From assembly GCA_937952895.1 (NCBI GenBank), contig CALFYC010000056.1, forward strand, positions 1 to 10,529: DNA of 10,529 nt. Direction: 5' to 3'. Position numbers and translations under genes: made by a program. The DNA comes from an uncultured Neisseriaceae bacterium (lineage in GTDB: Bacteria > Pseudomonadota > Gammaproteobacteria > Burkholderiales > UBA11063). Shown piece after piece: positions 6,101 through 10,529 of this stretch; position 1 is the stretch's first letter; each line of letters begins with the position of its first letter. Under the pieces are notes generated by a model. It did no database searches. It was not told the origin of the DNA and saw only the letters and a list, made by a program, of their open reading frames with translations.

Positions 6101-8617
6101 TTAACCTATTAAATGTCCAAATTTAGTATTTAAAAGCTCTCGAACTTCAGAAGCAGTTGCTAGTGACAAGCACTCTTGACTTACTTTACGGCACTCCTTA
6201 GAATTTAATTTCCGAATTAACGCCTTATTATCAGCAATTGTATTAATATTCATGGATAGCTCTCGAATGCCTAATCCGATTAATAATGGAATAGCCAGCG
6301 TTTCAGATGCCATTACTCCACATATTGAAACTGATTTTAAATAACAATTTGCCCCATTGACTACTGTTTCAATAGATCTTAATACGGATGGATGCATATG
6401 GTCAATTTGGTTAGCCAACTTAGTATGATCTCGATCTATAGCCAGAAGGTATTGGCTTAAATCGTTTGTTCCAATCGAGAAAAAATCTACTTCTTTCGCA
6501 AAAATCTCACTCATTAGTACAACAGATGGAACTTCAACCATAATGCCAAGTGGAATATCGTTATTAATGTTAAGCTTATGCTTTAAATTTAACAGTATCT
6601 GTCTTATTTCTCTATATTCAGATAAATCAGACACCATTGGTAACATAATTCTTATATTTGGATAACTTTTAGATATATTTAGAATTGCGGTTAACTGTTC
6701 TTCTAAAATTTCTTTATATTCTAATGACAATCTAACCCCACGCATTCCAAGCACTGGATTTAATTCCTCAGATACCTTTAAATATGCTAATGGTTTATCA
6801 CCACCAGCATCTAATGTTCGAATCGTAAAAGGCTTGCCTTCAAGGTACTTTATTACATTTGCATAAATTTCTTCTTGCTCCGTAATTGTTGGTGTTGTAT
6901 CTTTACCATAAAATACAAATTCCGAACGAAATAAGCCTATTCCGGAGGCACCACTATTAGTTAATCCTTTTGCATCCTCTAAAGTTGCAATGTTGCCATA
7001 GCAATCAATGGCAATGTTATCTAATGTTATAGCTTCTTGGCTTGCAACTTTTAAATTTGCTTTTTTAATCTGGGCTAAACGAACACTCGATTCTTGCACT
7101 CTCTTAATTTCATCATTACTTGGTAACGAATTTAAATGACTGTTATTCGCATCTAGAATTGCCACTCTCTCATCACAAATACTCAAAACCGCAGGATTAA
7201 CCCCCACAATTAATGGCACACCCTTGGCTTTTGCCAAAATTGCCACATGAGAGGTTACACCACCCTTAACAGACACTAGACCTACTACATTTTTATCTAG
7301 ATCGACAATATCACTTGGCACTAACTCTTCGGAAACTAAAATTGATGCTTCTAATAACTGAGATACAGACTTTGCACCACCTTCAATCGAAGATAAAATT
7401 TGATTTTCCACATCTTTCAAATCTGCTTGGCGTTCAATAAGTAATTTATTCTTAGTTTTTAAAAGAGCTTCACAACTTTGTGCAATCACCTTCTGTAGAG
7501 CAAATTCTGCAGTTTTATTTGTTTCAATTAATTTAACCACATCATCACGGATTTGAGGATCAGCGATAATTAATAAATGGGCGGATAAAATATCTTTATA
7601 TACTTTTGCTTCATTATGCCCAAGAGTAGACAATTTAAATTCAATAGCTTCTTTTACTGAATCTAACGCCTTAAAAAATCTTGATTTCTGTAATTCTGGA
7701 TTATCCGAATTTTCAGTAACTTCAAATATTTTAGTGACATTTTTAATTAACTTACCTACAGTAATACCTGAAGATGCAGTAATCCCAAAATAATTATTTT
7801 CTACAATATTATTGGTTCGCTCAATTTCTGGCTCTTCATTGTTATCGACTTCATCATGAGCATCTTTCATAGCTAAAATCGCATCATAAACTTCAACAAT
7901 CGCAACCTCATTAGAAGATACAATATATACTTCATCGCCACACCTTAAATCTAAAGTTAAAATAGCAGTAATACTTTTAAGATTAGCTCGCTCTCCAGAA
8001 TTTTTAACTAAAATTAAATCTTCCATATATTTACGTGCAATTATATTTAATAGTGCTGCAGGACGAGCATGAATACCTTGCTGATTAACAATTTTAATAC
8101 TTTTAGAGGAAATTGCTGATTCTTGTAAATCTTTTTGCATTTCAACTTTAGAATGCTTAGTTAATAATATAATTGGAGTATTCAAACTAGCATATTCTTG
8201 CTGAACACTCGATAAACCAAAACTTTCAATATCTAAATCAACAAATATCACTGGACTTATTAATGATTTAACTTTTTGAGTTACAAGATCTAAATCAAAA
8301 CTACCCAACATTTGTCCAATTTTTACTTTATCTCCGACTTTAATATTCATATTAAAACCCTCACCACGTAAATTTACGCTTTCAAGACCAATATGAATCA
8401 AAATATCAAAACCATGGCATGAGGAAATAGTAATTGCATGTTTTGCAGAATGAATTAATTTAATCTCACCGTCAACTGGTGAATAGACTTTATCATCAAA
8501 TGGCTCAATCCCAAAACCATCACCAACCATTTTTTCGGCAAATACGGGATCTGGAATATCACTTAAATTGATAACTTTTCCGACTAATGGTGGAAATACT
8601 TCAATAATCTGGTGCAT
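6101..8617 (-). CDS. nagF: Fused PTS phosphotransferase IIA(Glc)-HPr-enzyme I
   Basis: An 838-residue cytoplasmic protein that carries the whole soluble part of a PTS relay. IIA of the glucose (Crr) type occupies about 1-150, with both active-site histidines His60 and His75 (DILIHIGLES) at the same 15-residue spacing as E. coli His75 and His90; His75 here should be the phosphorylated one. HPr (about 172-252) has His183 in GIHARPAA and Ser215 at the site matching HPr Ser46. After an acidic linker (about 255-266), enzyme I runs from about 275, with His457 in GGVTSHVAI, Arg564 in LFRSEF, Arg600 in TLDAGGDKPL context, Glu695, Asn718-Asp719 in GTNDLSQY and Cys766 in ICGVMAS. Every catalytic residue I know to look for is present, so it should be active. 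Domain order and length match NagF/PtsP fusion proteins. It forms an operon with nagE. It has a IIA(Glc) and not a IIA(Fru) module, which excludes FruB-type fusions. Confidence 0.92.
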   Translation of the reverse strand: MHQIIEVFPPLVGKVINLSDIPDPVFAEKMVGDGFGIEPFDDKVYSPVDGEIKLIHSAKHAITISSCHGFDILIHIGLESVNLRGEGFNMNIKVGDKVKIGQMLGSFDLDLVTQKVKSLISPVIFVDLDIESFGLSSVQQEYASLNTPIILLTKHSKVEMQKDLQESAISSKSIKIVNQQGIHARPAALLNIIARKYMEDLILVKNSGERANLKSITAILTLDLRCGDEVYIVSSNEVAIVEVYDAILAMKDAHDEVDNNEEPEIERTNNIVENNYFGITASSGITVGKLIKNVTKIFEVTENSDNPELQKSRFFKALDSVKEAIEFKLSTLGHNEAKVYKDILSAHLLIIADPQIRDDVVKLIETNKTAEFALQKVIAQSCEALLKTKNKLLIERQADLKDVENQILSSIEGGAKSVSQLLEASILVSEELVPSDIVDLDKNVVGLVSVKGGVTSHVAILAKAKGVPLIVGVNPAVLSICDERVAILDANNSHLNSLPSNDEIKRVQESSVRLAQIKKANLKVASQEAITLDNIAIDCYGNIATLEDAKGLTNSGASGIGLFRSEFVFYGKDTTPTITEQEEIYANVIKYLEGKPFTIRTLDAGGDKPLAYLKVSEELNPVLGMRGVRLSLEYKEILEEQLTAILNISKSYPNIRIMLPMVSDLSEYREIRQILLNLKHKLNINNDIPLGIMVEVPSVVLMSEIFAKEVDFFSIGTNDLSQYLLAIDRDHTKLANQIDHMHPSVLRSIETVVNGANCYLKSVSICGVMASETLAIPLLIGLGIRELSMNINTIADNKALIRKLNSKECRKVSQECLSLATASEVRELLNTKFGHLIG

Positions 8618-8622
8618 GGCAA

Positions 8623-8627
8623 CCTTT
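8623..8627 (-). promoter_or_regulatory. Ribosome binding site of nagF
   Basis: AAAGG on the - strand lies 5 bases before the ATG at 8615-8617. It is the clearest Shine-Dalgarno sequence in the window and fixes the nagF start, which also gives a full-length IIA domain. Confidence 0.6.
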
Positions 8628-8630
8628 CAT

Positions 8631-8667
8631 TTCTAATTTCTTAATATATAATTCTATCATATTAGAA
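8631..8667. repeat. Inverted repeat in the nagF leader
   Basis: TTCTAAT (8631-8637) and ATTAGAA (8661-8667) are perfect 7-bp inverted arms 23 bases apart, just upstream of the nagF ribosome binding site. The right arm overlaps a -10-like TATGAT (8656-8661, - strand) for which no good -35 is visible. The position suits an operator or a leader hairpin, but AT-rich arms of this size can arise by chance, and no regulator gene is present to support it. Confidence 0.3.
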
Positions 8668-8798
8668 GTAATATTTTATTTCGCTTTGCAATATGAATAG
8701 TTAATTACTTTTATAAAATTACCCATAAAATTCAATGATAAACTGTAATGAAATGCCATAAATAAAATCATATAATTTAGTAAGATAATTATACAATA

Positions 8799-10529
8799 TT
8801 ATTCTTCATCTTTATCGCTTTCAATAACATCTTTTTTACCCATAACTACTACAAAAAACATTGGCACAAAAAGAGTAGCAATAAATGTTGAACCAAGCAT
8901 TCCACCAATAATGCCAGTTCCTACTGAATGTTCCGCATTACTATTTGCTCCAGTTGCAAAAGCTAAAGGTAGCGCGCCTAAAATAAAAGCTAATGAAGTC
9001 ATTATAATTGGTCTAAATCGCTGTCTTGAAGCTAAAATAACCGCATCAACTTTACTAAGTCCATCTCGACAATGTGCGATTGCAAATTCAGTAATTAAAA
9101 TCGAATTCTTAGCGGACAGCCCAAGTAAGGTAATTAGACTTATTTGGAAATATAAATCATTGGTTAAACCACGAGCCAATAAAATTAAACCTGCACCAAA
9201 TAAGGCAAATGGAATCCCCATAATTACCACAAATGGTAAGCGCCACATTTCAAACTGTGCAGCTAATACTAAAAATATCATTACAGCACCAAATAGAAAA
9301 GCCAGATATGATGCAGCACCGCTATTTTGTTGTAAGAAGCTAACTCCATACCAAGAGAAATCATATGATCTTGGTAATACTGATTTTGCCGCCTCACTTA
9401 TTACATTCATAATATCCCATTCAGTATATCCTGATTTAGGTTCAACCACAATTTTGGCCGCCAAATAATCATTAAAACGCTCAATTACATCTGGCACATT
9501 AGAAAATTTGGTACTGGTAATACTACTTAATGGAACCATTACATTGCTATTGTTTTTTACATACAAATTCTCTAGCTGAAATGGTGTCTTACGATAATTT
9601 TCGTCACCTTCTAGGACTACCCAATATAACGCGCCCATTTTGTAGAAATAATTAACTAAATTTGGTCCAAAATTAGTCTCAAGAACATTGTAAATATCTG
9701 TAATATTAACACCATACAATTTTGCCCTGTCCACATCAGCTAAAATATTAACTTCGGTTCCTTTGGCATTAAAAGTAAAATATGCATTTTTAACTTTGTG
9801 ATTATTTTTAATTTTTTCAAGCATTGAAGTTAAATTACTTTCTAAGTTATTATAATTACCCTCTACCTTATCTTGAATAAAAAACTCTATCCCATTGGTT
9901 GAACTTAATCCATCAATTGCTGGCTGGTTGTAAGCAATAAAAGTTGCATCTTTTTGTTTTGAACCATATTCGCTATTGGCCCAATTAATTAAATTATCTG
10001 AACTCTTCTTACGCAAATCCCAATCTTTTAAATTACTAATTATGGTTGCAATATTAGTTTTTTGAGCACCCGAATTTAATTGGTCAAGCCCAATTAATGA
10101 AATATTATTCGCAATATCTTTACTATTCATTAAAAACTTAATATAACCATTACTCACTGACTCAGTTCTATTTAACGTTGCATTATTAGGCAAACTAATT
10201 TGTGTAGTAAAAAATCCCTTATCCTCATTAGGAATAAATCCAACTGGCACTATCGCATAGATTAAATAAGTAGCAAAAATTAAACCAAAAAATATGGATA
10301 AATAAGTTCGAGGATAATCAATAATATGTTTAACTATATCAATATATCTATCAGTTAGCCAATTGAATCCGCTATTAAATTTCAAGAAAAATTTATTTTT
10401 AACTTCAAGAACAATGTCTCTTAATGGAGCAGAAAGTGAGATAAAAAATTCTAAAGGCGTTTCTTGGAAGAAGACGCTCAGTTTTTGGAATAAACTGCTA
10501 GGTATTAATGCGTAGAGATCTATACCGAT
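8799..10529 (-). CDS. RND multidrug efflux transporter (AcrB/HAE1 type), C-terminal half, partial or truncated
   Basis: The inner-membrane, proton-driven pump of a tripartite efflux system. The frame is open to the window edge (576 codons). The recognisable part starts near 10385 and matches the second half of an AcrB-type protein: a TM7 region with GFIPNEDKGFF, the second porter/docking section, then TM8-TM12 with NDLYFQISLITLLGLSAKNS (the Lys matches AcrB Lys940 of the proton relay), RFRPIIMTSLAFILG and a final VPMFFVVV. A complete RND protein is about 1030 residues, so the first half is missing from view. The leucine codon (TTG) at 10383-10385 is not a likely start, as it falls inside the domain. 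The 48 codons upstream of it contain charged residues where hydrophobic TM5-TM6 is expected, so the gene may be broken there. No membrane-fusion or outer-membrane partner is in view. It ends 181 bases before nagF; no convincing terminator separates them. Confidence 0.85.
   Translation of the reverse strand: MGIDLYALIPSSLFQKLSVFFQETPLEFFISLSAPLRDIVLEVKNKFFLKFNSGFNWLTDRYIDIVKHIIDYPRTYLSIFFGLIFATYLIYAIVPVGFIPNEDKGFFTTQISLPNNATLNRTESVSNGYIKFLMNSKDIANNISLIGLDQLNSGAQKTNIATIISNLKDWDLRKKSSDNLINWANSEYGSKQKDATFIAYNQPAIDGLSSTNGIEFFIQDKVEGNYNNLESNLTSMLEKIKNNHKVKNAYFTFNAKGTEVNILADVDRAKLYGVNITDIYNVLETNFGPNLVNYFYKMGALYWVVLEGDENYRKTPFQLENLYVKNNSNVMVPLSSITSTKFSNVPDVIERFNDYLAAKIVVEPKSGYTEWDIMNVISEAAKSVLPRSYDFSWYGVSFLQQNSGAASYLAFLFGAVMIFLVLAAQFEMWRLPFVVIMGIPFALFGAGLILLARGLTNDLYFQISLITLLGLSAKNSILITEFAIAHCRDGLSKVDAVILASRQRFRPIIMTSLAFILGALPLAFATGANSNAEHSVGTGIIGGMLGSTFIATLFVPMFFVVVMGKKDVIESDKDEE

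Noticed and set aside
8703..8722. Direct repeat AATTAC around a TTTTATAAAA palindrome between the RND gene and nagF
   Set aside because: It consists almost entirely of A and T in AT-rich intergenic DNA, where such patterns are common by chance, and it matches no known site.
8911..9468. 185-codon open frame on the + strand
   Set aside because: It lies wholly opposite conserved RND transmembrane motifs (the SAKNS and RPIIMTS regions). Its translation is rich in Lys, Ala and Pro without any recognisable domain, as expected for an antisense shadow.
10414..10515. 33-codon + strand ORF at the right edge
   Set aside because: It is short, without a clear ribosome binding site or a recognised family. 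It is kept only as part of the junction observation.

Overview
This window comes from an AT-rich genome (about 30% G+C by eye) of a Gram-negative, probably proteobacterial, organism. The evidence is the gene content: an RF2-type release factor close to the proteobacterial form, an AsmA-family envelope protein, an HAE1-type RND efflux pump, and a PTS in which IIA, HPr and enzyme I are fused, as in NagF/PtsP proteins of beta- and gammaproteobacteria. The species cannot be named from this sequence alone.

Layout: the 3' end of prfB runs on the + strand (2-520). It is followed by about 500 bases without a supportable gene (521-1016), which hold several small hairpins, a palindrome and a weak trace of decayed coding sequence. 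Everything else lies on the - strand. Reading from the right, in the direction of transcription, there is the C-terminal half of an RND transporter (10529-8799, running off the window), then a two-gene operon nagF-nagE (8617-4393) ended by a good intrinsic terminator at 4285-4315, then a long AsmA-family gene (4124-1017) with its own tentative promoter.

The nagF and nagE products together make a complete phosphorelay. PEP phosphorylates enzyme I, then HPr, then IIA, all within one 838-residue chain; IIA passes the phosphate to the IIB domain of NagE, whose IIC domain imports the sugar, most likely N-acetylglucosamine. NagE carries a second IIB-like domain that lacks the phosphorylatable cysteine. 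No nagA, nagB or regulator gene is in view.

The most striking structure is inside the AsmA-family protein: seven tandem modules at a spacing of exactly 76 residues (the last step is 77), each with the same Phe-x-Asn-Pro, Ser-Gly, Leu-Asn-Lys-Val-Leu-Asp-Gly and Leu-Asn landmarks. This looks like lengthening of a beta-groove by module duplication. A second point of interest is the right edge, where the RND reading frame continues upstream of about 10386 into sequence that does not resemble the expected transmembrane segments. That suggests a truncation or insertion junction. I found no CRISPR array, rRNA, tRNA or intact mobile element, and no wholly new multi-gene system.
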